Shown piece by piece: positions 43,190 through 53,519 of a stretch of 64,000 bases of DNA. Source of the DNA: Phytophthora sp. 'mugwort' (lineage: Eukaryota; Oomycota; Peronosporomycetes; Peronosporales; Peronosporaceae); contig JAUCEF010000016.1 of assembly GCA_033558025.1 (NCBI GenBank), forward strand, positions 1,178,001-1,242,000, in the 5' to 3' direction. Every line of letters starts with the position of its first letter. Position 1 is the stretch's first letter. A model generated the notes under the pieces. The model was not told where the DNA came from and made no database searches. It worked only from the letters and a program-made list of their open reading frames with translations. A program made the translations under genes and the position numbers.

Positions 43190-43457
43190 TGTAGTGGGTC
43201 TCGATAACTCGGAACACACACGAGGGAAGCTGGCGCTTCCGGTAACCTTCCTTGTATTGCTTGCTCGCTCTAAGGTAAAATATAATCTGAGCTAAATCCA
43301 ACTTACTCGCCTACGACAAGGTCTCCGTCCACGGGAGTAGAATACCTCGTCCTCCGTCGCACCTATAATATAATTAATACATACGCCAACTCAGCCTCAC
43401 GTCCTGTGCGGCCCAGTGCAGTTGGCAAGGCTTGGACTTAACAACCCACTACTACAG
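43190..43457 (-). repeat. 5' LTR of the gypsy element
   Basis: 268 bp, about 13 bp longer than the 3' LTR because of a small AT-rich insertion near 43370 (TAATATAATTAATACATAC). Starts TGTAGTGG and ends CCACTACTACA. On the element strand it is followed by AAGATATCTTTG, which was not matched to any tRNA 3' end. Confidence 0.85.
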
Positions 43458-43462
43458 TGTGA
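43458..43462. repeat. Target-site duplication GTGTG (right copy) of the gypsy element
   Basis: Exact match of the five bases at 36969-36973, just outside the right LTR. Confidence 0.8.
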
Positions 43463-43859
43463 TAGCCCAAACGAATCTGTCTACCGAGTCGATAAAATCA
43501 GCAGGCCCTATGATCCAAAAGTCAATGTTCTATAATACCCAGCGCAGCAAGCACAGCCTCGAGGGTCGATCACAAACGATTATTGTTGCTGCTCTATGCG
43601 GCAGCCGAAAAAATAAACGTCCTTTCATTGTTGCAATAAATACCCCAATAAATGTATGAAGGGGGATTACAGAAATTAATAGCATTATTAATTAAGGTAC
43701 CTGTCCACCCTCGTCCTTCACCATTTTCTTCGTTCCTCTACATCCAACCGATCTCTCTTTATCAAGCTCAACCTTGAGCTCGAAACTCCGTCCTTTGCTC
43801 ACTCCCAATTCTTCTGCTCACCGAGATATGCTGCTGCCCCCGCAACCCCGCTCCCGCCT

Positions 43860-44830
43860 TCCCCAACCGGCATGTCTTCCTGTTTTTCTTCCGGCGGTGC
43901 CGCGACGACTACGACGAACTCTTCCCGATACTATCGTTGCCATCGTGGCACCGGCCGGAAGATGACCGCTCGCAACAGGTGGACTAACCTAATGCAGCAT
44001 GTACGCCGCGAGCACCCCAACTTTGAGGCGCGGCAACGCCAGCAGAGACAGGCTCTGTGGCCTGCTATGTGTATTGTTCAGCCCATTTAGTTGTCACTAA
44101 CTTATATTTGCCCATGCCTCCGTACAGCTACTCAAACTTCGGGCCTGTCTGCGATGAGACGCCGCGCTCAGCTATGGGCGGTGTGGCTATAGCAGCCTCG
44201 GCTGCCATAGACAGATCCCTGACCGACTTTGGGATTATCTTTGGCGGGTGGACCCATACCTCGTAGAAATTCATCGCTGTGTTCGCTTGCTACGAAGTTG
44301 TGGACATGGTGAGGCGACCGCTCGTCAGCATGGCCCCTCTCGTCGTTGCGCCCAACGAGGATCACTCGGCCAAGGCGTACCGAGCGTTTCCGCGCACAAT
44401 ACTGCGGCGTGATTACGGAAAGGAGATCGAGCAGTGTCTCTTCTTCGTCTTATGCGTCTACTCGGTTAGTTGCCGCCTAACTACGCTGATGCATGCCCCA
44501 TTGTACGCTGATGCATGCCCCATTGGTCGGCTTCGCAAGCCGTGTCGTCCAAGCGGACATGCGTCAACACGAAGACGGCCTAGCTGCTGTCCAAACTTTA
44601 ATGGTGAAGTTGCGGACGCTGACCCAAGCGGCGCGACTCAGGTATGCTTGGCTTTGTAAATATTGCTTTATATTTTAAAATTGATAGTTCATATTATAAT
44701 TTTGTGCGCAGGTTTGGAACGTCGCTTCATCCAATCATCCGCCAAGAGACAATATGGGACTCGGCCTTTGCAATGATCGACCGCTGTTTTGTTCTCCTCG
44801 AGCACCTCGACTCGAATGACGAGCACCTTC
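43860..44830 (+). pseudogene. Second hAT-like transposase relic, oomycete type, 3'-truncated
   Basis: Plus-strand blocks: a BED-type zinc finger remnant at 43900-44030 (YYRCHRGTGRKMTARNRWTNLMQHVRREHP region), DRSLTDFGIIFGGWTH near 44205-44260, FACYEVVDMVRRPLVSMAPL at 44279-44340, RRDYGKEIEQCLFF near 44410, a duplicated small segment at 44488-44525 (GATGCATGCCCCATTG twice), TLMVKLRTLTQAARLR, then after a probable intron (44644-44711, GTATGC...GCGCAG) HPIIRQETIWDSAFAMIDR and VLLEHLDSNDE. These follow the order of hAT catalytic cores. Coding breaks off at about 44830 against an oppositely oriented transposase. Confidence 0.65.
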
Positions 44831-45603
44831 TCCTCCTCGCTCTTCGACAGATGCTGGAGGTGAAACGCGGAGTTGCTGCGAAACACTTCGATATCGGCTT
44901 CGCCGCCGGGGAAGTGATTGGTACAGTTTATGGCTAGGCCGTTGGGGAGGGCAGAAACTTCTACTTTATAGCCGTGCAAGTGGTGTTTGGCACTATAGTA
45001 GCCGCTACGCTCCTTCAGCTTTCCACTGGGCATGTTGGTGTTTTGAAACGTCACGTCCGTGGCGTAGCGAGCACACGGGTAGTTCCGAAAGGTGCTGCCG
45101 CCAAGCACCAACGTCTCCATCGTGAACTTGGCCGCTGCCGCTGCCACAAACTTGTCGTAGAGATACGGGGAGATCACCTCCGCAAACTCCAGCACCATCT
45201 TCTGGGACGTGGCCGACTTGATCTTGAACACACTCGTCACCATGTCCCATCGCCCACAGTGCTTTAGCGATGCTAAAAACATGAACAACACATCTTTAGG
45301 TCGCTGGGTGCAATTTCGCCTCCTTCCAACTTTCAGTTCTCGCGGAGACGTTCGAAATCGACAGGCGCGAAATTTGTCAGCTTCGCGACGTTCATGGCGT
45401 CCTCATGGACGAAAAAGTGAAATAGAGGAGACGAAGACGGATTCGTCGTCAGAATGGTCGAGATGGACATCTGCAACGTTTTCACGTTGAGCTTGACGAT
45501 CAGTATCAAGCTGTACCAACGCAGAGAACGCCTTGAGCGACGTCAGCAGCTGGCAGTCGGACGTCTGGTTCGTGGCTATTTGGGAGGGTGTCATAGTGCT
45601 CAA
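44690..45603 (-). pseudogene. DDE transposase relic (oomycete DDE_Tnp_4-like), 3'-truncated
   Basis: The frame 44840-45291 reads MFLASLKHCGRWDMVTSVFKI, YATDVTFQNTNMPSG, GYYSAKHHLHGYKVEVSALP and GLAINCTNHFPGGEADIEVF: the first acidic block and the following SxKH-LxGxKVE-SxLPNG signature of Harbinger-like DDE endonucleases seen repeatedly in oomycete genomes. An N-terminal piece in another frame extends to 45603 (MNVAKLTNFAPVDFERLRENW region). The last catalytic block (normally ...RxxVENxFGR) is missing because the sequence ends head-to-head against the hAT relic. Confidence 0.72.
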
Positions 45604-47500
45604 GGGAGTGCTCAGTTAATTGGGAAATGAGGATTTCTTTTGGTGCAGTGGTCGCACCGTCGCTGCGTATAGAGTCCTATCAACATCATTCGGTCAGCAG
45701 TGATTCTAGAAGCGTACGTTGAAATCCGGGGATTCGGATGTTCTCGACGCACTCAACAGTGTGTTGGCTTGTCCAGTGCAGTGTGATAATTTCCTGTGAT
45801 TTGCGTCGAATGCAGACTGCAAGTCAAAATGTGAGCTAAAGGTCTAGTGAAGTCACGCGGTCGAGAACAACGAAACGGCATGATGGGGAAGAAGAAGAAG
45901 ATTTCGACTGGATACGACATTGCATGTAAGTTTTCCATTTTACAGTTAATTTGATATTCAGGTGTATTAATGTTAAGATATCTCACAATATGACCACAAA
46001 TGTCCACGCAAAGCGCCAGTCCACCATATGGTATCGATTTTCTATCGATTTCAACCGAGCTACGTTTTTCGTGTAGGAAGCAACAACAAATACAAAATCC
46101 TGAGATGGATTACTTAATAGAGGAAACATGCAGCTTTTTAACAATTAATACCGTTTGTCTATGCGATCGGGGCTAGTGTAGCTCTGGCTCCCTACGTTTG
46201 GTGGCGCATTGCATCTCACCAGGACAATAGAATGTGCGGAAGACATGCTGGATAAGAGCCGGCGCCTAGCGCCCCCTGGGATCCGGAAGTTCATTGCTAC
46301 CGCCACTCGATTACTTGGGCCTGTACAAGCGCGGACGGATATTGCCGATGTAAGGTACTGCACCGAGTGGCCGGCCATAGTTTTGTTTTAGCTTTGTTAA
46401 TTTGCCAATAGATCATACCTTGTCAAGGTCCTGTCGCAGCAGGTCAACATTCTCGACGTCAAATTTGCTTCAGTTGCAGGTTCTGGTTGGTGGCCATTTT
46501 CGCCACTTTATTGTGTCCACCACCCGACATCACAGTGCCTACTGCACCATACCTGCATAACCCAATTTGACCCAAAAGCAGCTTGGCACAACTCCTTTCG
46601 CCTCGCTGCCTCAAATACCTCACCCATGTCTGCCGACTCACTTTCCTTAAGAGACATCTTTGCCATCTCAAAATGGACGTTACAAAGCAGCAGCCACAAG
46701 AGACGATTAATACTACTCAAATACGCTTAATGTATTAACTACTACACGGATTGGACTATACCTCTTGCTGCTGCACATCCGAAGTGGTACTGGTACGTAT
46801 CAAGCTTCTGTTTCTTGACAATCGCGTTCAGCACCGCAGGCCGAACAGTTTATGCAAGTTGCAGGGCCGATTCTTCTTTTGCACGCTTCTTGTTAGTAAT
46901 TATTAGAGTCTCCACCTCTCGCATTGGTCCTGCTGCGTTCCCAAAAGCTAGCCGCTTCTCTGTTATTAGCTGGATTCGGTGCGCGTAGATGTGTCGTGAC
47001 TGACGACGAATTCCATCATCGACCAGCTACGGTCTGTGGGAAGAAGATGACGAACGATGACAAGAAGGTTGTAGCTTCGGTACAGCTGAAGACAATTCAA
47101 AATAAAATGAGTCCATTCAAAAGCAAATAATCGTTAACTCTTCATCTCAAATACATCATTACAAAGAGAACATCTAAACTACACGATGTAACTCTTACTT
47201 ACAAAACAATTTTGGAGAACAGAAGTTATGGCGGCTTCAAAAGTGTATATTAATACTGGGACCAAGATTTAATTGTGAATCGAATGTCGCTTTCTAGAGC
47301 TCCTAGCGATGCCTACACCCGATTGAAGAAAGAACGTGAAAGTCTGTCTCCACTAACGACGATTTTGAAGTGAATTCCTGGTCCGTGTCCAAAACATAGA
47401 TCAGTCAATCAGACGGCTACTTCTTTTGTCTTCACCGGATTAATTGGGAGACAGATACAAAAAAAACAGGAACGTCATCTATAAATCCAGAAAGCCTCCA
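45604..47500. other. Gene-free AT-rich stretch
   Basis: About 1.9 kb with no recognised gene. Small frames at 46209-46391, 46459-46720 and 46924-47130 carry no known motif. Probably decayed transposon sequence. Confidence 0.4.
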
Positions 47501-47589
47501 GAAATCCCTTGAGAAATGTAGAGAAAGCCACGGATCTGCGGAAGAATCAGATCCCAAAATCATTGAGCAATCAAATCTCCATCGATGAG

Positions 47590-48556
47590 CTCCGTGATTG
47601 GCTAATAGAAGCGACGGCGCTCCCACCACACAAACTCAAACCCTGCCCTGCATGGGCCGAGCTTGCCTTGGGGTTGCGATCCTCAAAGATGTCGTTCGAA
47701 TACACATGGAGGCGTGTGGTCGACGATTGCAGCGAGACCGCATTGGATGTTCCTGGATCGACAGAAGGCGTGCAAGAAGAAGAGGAGCAACCACGACTCG
47801 TGCATTGTGTGCGCATACTGGCTTCGGTGAGCACACAATGCACTACTGTCATTACAAGTACCAATCGGCTACTTGGGTCTCCAGCCATGGTGCGGGCTCA
47901 TGGCGTGTGAGGCCAAAGATGTGCGATGCGGCGGAGCGGCTCCATTGACGAGCATGGAGCTCGCAACAAACGACATCATAGACACCCCAGCATTCAACTC
48001 AACCGGGCGATGGAGCGGTTCATTCGCGGCAATACCAACCCCAAGTTGACACCGCCGCGCATTCTCAACTCCATAATCGACCACGGTATCCTATGCGACA
48101 GCGCACACGGGTACCTCGCGTGCGCCAGCGGTATTCGTACCGCTACAAGGCGACCGGCCTGCACGACAATAACGACGTTGAAGAGATAGAGGCCCGGCTT
48201 GCAAGTCGGCCGTATCACAAGGACCTCCACGACTACACGGCGTTTTGCATTTGGCTACGGCACCGACGGCGGTGGCAATCCAGCACTCACGCGCGGATCG
48301 AAGGAGTACCTACTTGTCTTCGGCTTCACGTCCAAGAATCTTCAGTGTAACTTGGCACACACCAACCAGCACGAGCTTCACATTGACGCGACGTTCAAGA
48401 TCAAGGCAGCACGATTCCCTGCGATTATTCTTGGTGTCTCGGATGTTCGACGCCAGTTCCACCCCGTCGCGTTTTTCATCGCGTCGGAACTTTGCCATTC
48501 CCAAGTCGAAACGGTTGTCCGCGCTATGTTCAAGCAGTGCCAAGTCGTGGCTGGCT
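47590..48556 (+). pseudogene. MULE-type (Mutator-like) transposase relic, interrupted
   Basis: The clear part is 48300-48540 in one frame: KEYLLVFGFTSKNLQ then HELHIDATFKIKAARFPAII and LGVSDVRRQFHPVAFFIASE followed by SQVETVVRAMFKQC. HIDATFK with the following FPxxxxGVxDxxRxFHPVA block is the signature of the MULE transposase domain (first catalytic Asp in IDATFK). Upstream frames back to 47590 (EYTWRRVVDD...) probably are the N-terminal zinc-finger part but are broken. The reading frame stops where a Tc1-like element has inserted at about 48557. Confidence 0.7.
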
Positions 48557-49442
48557 GTTCTTTATATATGTTGTTGTTACTATGGATACCAAAAAAAGAT
48601 GGGGTTGTACTAACGACCGGGAATTCAACGGCCTTGGTAGGGCTGGCATACAAAGTCTCGGTTTCGTCAGGAGCGACAAATCTATAGTACCAGACCCTCT
48701 TTCTGAAAAAGCATACACTTTTTTATGAAACCCATACAAACTTCTATATTAAATACCGTACTTAAACGGAAGCGGACTAATGGCGGAAGGTTGTTGTTGC
48801 TAGCTGGCTGTAGCGTCCGCTGCTGATCGGAGCATTTCATTTCGAATGGGCCGCGGCAAAGCCCCACGGACCAAGAGCATAGTGGATCATCGGGCTTCAC
48901 GACGGCGAAATTTCTCTCCACGAGCTAAACAAAATCGGCCGCTCGCGCACGTCGGTGCGGAAGCCTATCAAGACGGAGCGCGGCCCGCAGAGCGACAGAC
49001 CAAGTGCAGGGCGGCGGCCAGCACTGACGGAAAGGGAAGTGCGGCTGCTCGTTTGCACGGCGGCGACCGGCGAACATTTTGCCGCGGAGCTCAAGACCCA
49101 GCGCGGGATGAAGGCGTCGGTACGCACCGTGCAGAGGATCCTACAGCTTATGGACCATCTGGTTTACTCAAGCTCGTAAAATCCATGCCTCGCCGCTGCC
49201 TTGCTGTGATCAAGCAGAATGGGCGGTCTCATTATGTACTAACTCTTATATAGACATTTGTATGCGTTTTATAAAAAGTGTATTTTTTTCAGAAAAGGGT
49301 TTGGTACTATAATTTTGTCGCTCTTGCCAAAAACCGAGACTTTGTATGCCAGCCCTGCCAAGGCCGTTGAATTCCCGGTCGTTAGCCCAAGCCCCCTCTT
49401 GGTATCCATAATAACAACGACATATTTAAAGAACACCTTCTG
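48557..49442 (+). mobile_element. Short Tc1-like element with about 190-bp inverted ends, carrying only the transposase N-terminus
   Basis: The segment 48557-48765 reappears in reverse complement at 49245-49442 with small differences; shared landmarks are ACTAACGACCGGGAATTCAA, GGGCTGGCATACAAAGTCTC and AGTACCA. Between them, 48840-49180 holds a bipartite helix-turn-helix region. The element is about 0.9 kb, too short for a full transposase, so it is a deletion derivative. It sits inside the MULE relic. Confidence 0.75.
48846..49179 (+). pseudogene. Tc1/mariner transposase N-terminal DNA-binding domain remnant
   Basis: MGRGKAP opens the frame at 48846; after a frame change the reading at 48955-49179 gives KPIKTERGPQSD, AGRRPALTEREVRLLVC, ELKTQRGMKASVRTVQRILQ and DHLVYSS. 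This is the paired-like helix-turn-helix with a GRP-like linker that binds Tc1 terminal repeats. The DDE catalytic domain is deleted. Confidence 0.7.
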
Positions 49443-49619
49443 AATATGCATGCAAGCCGAGATATCGGCAAAAGTATCCCTGAAAAAAAAAAAATTTGGG
49501 GTTCTAACGATTTGGCGCGCACTATATATGCGTCACTCCATTAACCTCCCACTTTTGATGGTACAAACACTACTCCTTTTTGCACCGACAAAACCCTATG
49601 CTTACCAAGAACTTATTGA

Positions 49620-52600
49620 GAAGCGCATATACGTGGGGCCTGTTTGAGCCCATATAGGCTCCTTTAGTTCGCACACGCTAGACGGGTCACCGTGCCTAAA
49701 CCCATGAGGTTGTTGCATATAAATATCATCAATGAGCGATTCATTAAGGAAACCATAGAAACATCCATTTGGTGGACGTGTAGATCATTTATAGTAGACA
49801 TTGCCAGTAGTATCGCAGTGATTCATATCTAGCTACCGGTGAAAATATATCATTAAAATCAACAGCCTGTATTTGGGTATTCCCGCTTACAACTAATATT
49901 ACCTTAAACCGCTCAACTGTGCCTTCTGGGTTAAATTTTACATCAAATACCCAGCGACAGCCTAATATTTTGCGACCTTTAGGTAAAGGTACTATTTCCA
50001 TGTATCAGTAGCAACTAATGCATGATATTCAATCTATAGCGCGATCTCCCACTGTTGGGCATATGACCCTTGTCTTGCTTCCTTTATTGACCCCGATATT
50101 GGTACTTTTGTGCTAATTGTGACAGCGTTGATTGATACAATTTAGTCTCTGAGACGGGAGTTTGGTTGCCTCGTGCGACGGCTTCGTGGGTTTGGAAGAA
50201 AGATGTACGTTGTGCCTCAGCTCCCACTATTTTGGTGCTTCCCACGTAACCATTCGTCGCTTTTCAGGCGCATTCGCGTCAATTTTTCGTTCCCTTTTCC
50301 CTATTTCACATATTTCTACGACACTATCCTCGTTTAGAGGTAATTCCCCTTGATGGAAATGACCGTGATATTAGTCCTTCAGTATACGTTGTCCCGAAGT
50401 TTACGTCGTGAGCAATGAGGTATTTATTTCCTTTTAGATCAAGTAGTCGGTATCCTTTATAACTATCAGACAGACCGAGTAATTTGCACTCTATAGCTCT
50501 CTCACTAAGCTTCTGATTGGCTCGTTTGGTCTTTGGTAAATGAGCGTAGCATGTGCAGCCCCAAATTTGTAGGCCCATCCCGGTTGGTTTTGTGCCAAAT
50601 AGTGCCTCATATGGGCACTTACGTTTTAGTCGGGTTGTTGGTATCCTATTTGTTTTTACTGCCGTCATATACTTCAGCGCCTCCGGCCACCATTTTGCCG
50701 CCATACCGGACCCTATTAGGGCGCATCTCACTTTCCGCATTATCGTCTGTTGTGCTCTTTCAGCAGATCCAATTTCTTCTGAGACTCCACATTGGACCGT
50801 TGGTACACAAGCCCATTTCTGCTACAGTAATTCTTAAGAATATTATTGACAAATTCAGTACCTCAATCTGTCCTTTTACGTTTTACTGTATATGGGAATT
50901 GTTTCTCCATTGCTTAATAAGGGTTTTCACTAAAGTCCCAACCTCTTTGAGTGACGCATCACAAAGTAGCATTTATAAGCCGTGGCATCATCCACCACTG
51001 CTAGAGCATACTTGTGTCCAGTAGTAGTATACAGACCTTGAGGCTTTATTTTTCCTACAAAGTCCATGTGCAACGTTTGCAAGGGGACAGTTGTCTTTTC
51101 TGCACCATATTCCTGTACGACATCAGCCGTGATTTCGCCAGTTCACATGTTCTACAAAAGAAGGGTACTTTCCATTTCTCGTCGTGTCAGCTGTCGCACA
51201 TCTTTGATAACCCCTCCAGCCAGGATATTCATTAACCTGCCTTTCCCGACATGGCCTAGTCTTAAGTGCCACTCTTTAGCGTTTTATGAACTTCCAGCTG
51301 GTTATTTCTACCAACGGAATAGTACCCTAGCATTACTATCGGATTGCCTGTATGGTAGATATTACACTTCATATATTGCTACCGCAGCAAAAAATATGAA
51401 TCGGTATTATTACTATCAAGGAAATACAGTTACTCCCCTGTTTTTGCCTGAATATGATGATACCCTTGTGTGGCTAAATAATATGCACTGAGCAAGTTAG
51501 TACCGCATTCCTTATCAAAGGCAACATTTTCTATTGAAATATCACTATAGTAACCTCTGGGTCTGAGAATACTAAATCTCACTGTTCTTGTAACTTGGTT
51601 GATGAGGTACCTCTGTTTCCGTACTCGAATGTGTGCTTTCGTCTTTGTCAAGCTGGCTGAACCACCTTTTTTTCGAGCTTATTTGCGTGTCCAGCCCCTG
51701 TATCAACTACCCATAGATTGTCAGTCACTTTTAGCTGCATCAACCTAGATAAATATCCAGGAAATCTTCTCCGTACCTCATTGTCGATGTCCATTGGGGT
51801 CATCGGAGTCTCATTTTCGCTGCCTTCACTCATTGAGACAGCTTCCTTGTACTCAAATTCGCCCGCCTCCTGAATCGCCTTTTCCAGCCGGGAGTCGAAA
51901 GCGGCAGCTTCAGCCGGAGTCCTGTCTTCGTCCTGGTTACTCGCCACCTTCTCGGTAGTCGGCTTGACTCCCTTCTTAACCGTCATCAGCCGTTTCTTCT
52001 TTGCAAGAGGTGTAGCCCAGATGTTCGACCGGAACCGCTTACCACCAGGTCTCTTAGGGTTGCGATCCTCAGCCATCACTGGACAGTCCTTCTTCCAGTG
52101 GCCACCTTCAAAGCAGTAGAAGCACTCGCGCGATGATGGCTCGGCAGATTCTTCTTTGCTTCGTTTCTTCCCCGTAAACGTTTTCGCCACGTTGATAGCC
52201 ATCGGGCGTCTCTTCTCAGTTAACATGGCGATTTCCTTCCTCGAACGATCACCAAACACACGCCGAAGGCTCACTTTAACGTTCTCGATCGTAAACCATT
52301 CCTCAGTTATGCTAATGGAGCTTCCCTAAAATTCACTTGAGAATAGCCAACACTTCCATGCACAACCACGCTCCCGTAATTATGTCCTTCCCAACCAGGC
52401 CCCTCATCTTCCGGTTGATGTCGTTACGGAGCTTCTGCAACTGGGCGAATAGGTTACCCAGATTTCTGCAGTTTGACGTGGTAAGATGCTCGCACTGGTG
52501 ACGCAGCTCGATTACGCCCCCTGCATCCCCAAGCCCGTACTTCTGCTCGAGCTCCTTCCATTGGTTAGAAGGATTTATCTTGGACACTTGATCGGATAAC

Positions 52601-52620
52601 CCACTCAAAAAACGTTAGGC
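49620..52620 (-). mobile_element. Copia-type LTR retrotransposon relic, lacking LTRs and the RT C-terminal half
   Basis: Minus-strand order: gag helices at 52333-52608 (KWKELEQKYGLGDAG-like; LRHQCEHL), a zinc knuckle CFYCFEGGHWKKDCPVM at 52090-52130, the protease signature VVDTGAGHANKL near 51680, integrase C-terminal region at 50324-50740 (WPEALKYMTAVKTNRIPTT, LQIWGCTCYAHLPK, LGLSDSYKGYRLLD) and the start of RT at 49640-50001 (GCRWVFDVKFNPEG, FNDIFSPVARYESLR, then DDIYMQQPHGF). The order protease-integrase-RT is diagnostic of Copia. Homology stops near 49620 before the catalytic YVDD box. No LTR pair was found. Confidence 0.82.
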
Positions 52621-53156
52621 AAACGCCTGGTTGAACAGGTTCAGCAGCTCCGACCGAGCCCTAGTCCAGTGTTGGTGACGCCAACGCTTAGCCTTTGCCT
52701 GTCCTGGGTGACCTCCTCGCTCACCGAAATGGACGGCTTCTCAGGCGTCCCATCTAGGAAGTCCATCATGACTACCGTAGCCTCGGGTTGGTCCTTTCCA
52801 ATAACCCACACTGGTATTTTTCATTCAGTGTTTCAGTGTGTGTAATCACCTTATTCCTCCACGTGGGATAGTCCTCCCCATTGAACCTCTCCAGGCCCAG
52901 GACTTGGTCACTTCTAATGTGCCTTTTACCATGGTTACGTCCCAGTACGTATCTGAAATGCTAAGCTGCATATTAGGTAAGCCGTCAGTTTAAGTGAGGA
53001 GGTCACGCGCCCTCCTCGCCACTAACATCCTCGGCAATATATATGCTACTTATTAAATGCCCTTATACAGTAAGATGTGTGAAGCTTTTCTATTCGCATC
53101 AGGTTTGACCAATCATAATTAGCACTTAACACTCCGCAAATACGTCATGTTCTGGT

Positions 53157-53519
53157 TTGGAAGAAAATATTGACGCGATCCTCACTCACTTTAGGAACAT
53201 GGATTCAATTACTGAGCGCGTGTTGGACCAGTTTCCGGTATGGCAAATTGACCGAAAGGTCTTGGGCTCCACCGGATCGTCCCACAGAAGGATCCACCTA
53301 AGAAATCCCATGTGTACCAAGCCGCTGCATGTATGTACGAGTACGGGGGTACCGTCGGTTAATGAAGGAGCGCATCATCGACGGTGGCAAAATGTATTGG
53401 TCGACTGGGAACTCTCGTGGGAGCCAATCACCAACCTCCGGGTGAAGGACCTGCGCGAGCCCGACAACCAGAAGCGCACCAAGCGCCTGCGTCGTCGCAA
53501 CAACACAGTAGCGGTATAG
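53157..53519 (+). pseudogene. Possible chromodomain-like tail of a retrotransposon
   Basis: Across two frames the sequence reads ERIIDGGKMYW and VDWELSWEPITNLRV, which resembles the VExIxDxR...YLVxWxxxWEPxxNL core of chromodomains at the C-terminus of gypsy integrases. The upstream part of the frame has no motif. Short and frameshifted; low confidence. Confidence 0.35.

Larger units (their letters stand above)
36974..43457 (-). mobile_element. Ty3/gypsy LTR retrotransposon with both LTRs, containing nested DNA transposons
   Basis: Two direct repeats, 36974-37228 and 43190-43457, start TGTAGTGG and end near CCACTACTACA (right) or CCACCACCA (left), and are flanked by GTGTG on both sides. The coding relics between them (gag, protease, RT, start of RNase H) run on the minus strand, so the right repeat is the 5' LTR. 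Internal sequence is interrupted by a Tc1/mariner element (37304-38895) and a hAT relic (about 38990-40611), which replace most of the RNase H/integrase part. The LTRs differ at many positions, pointing to an old insertion. Confidence 0.88.
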
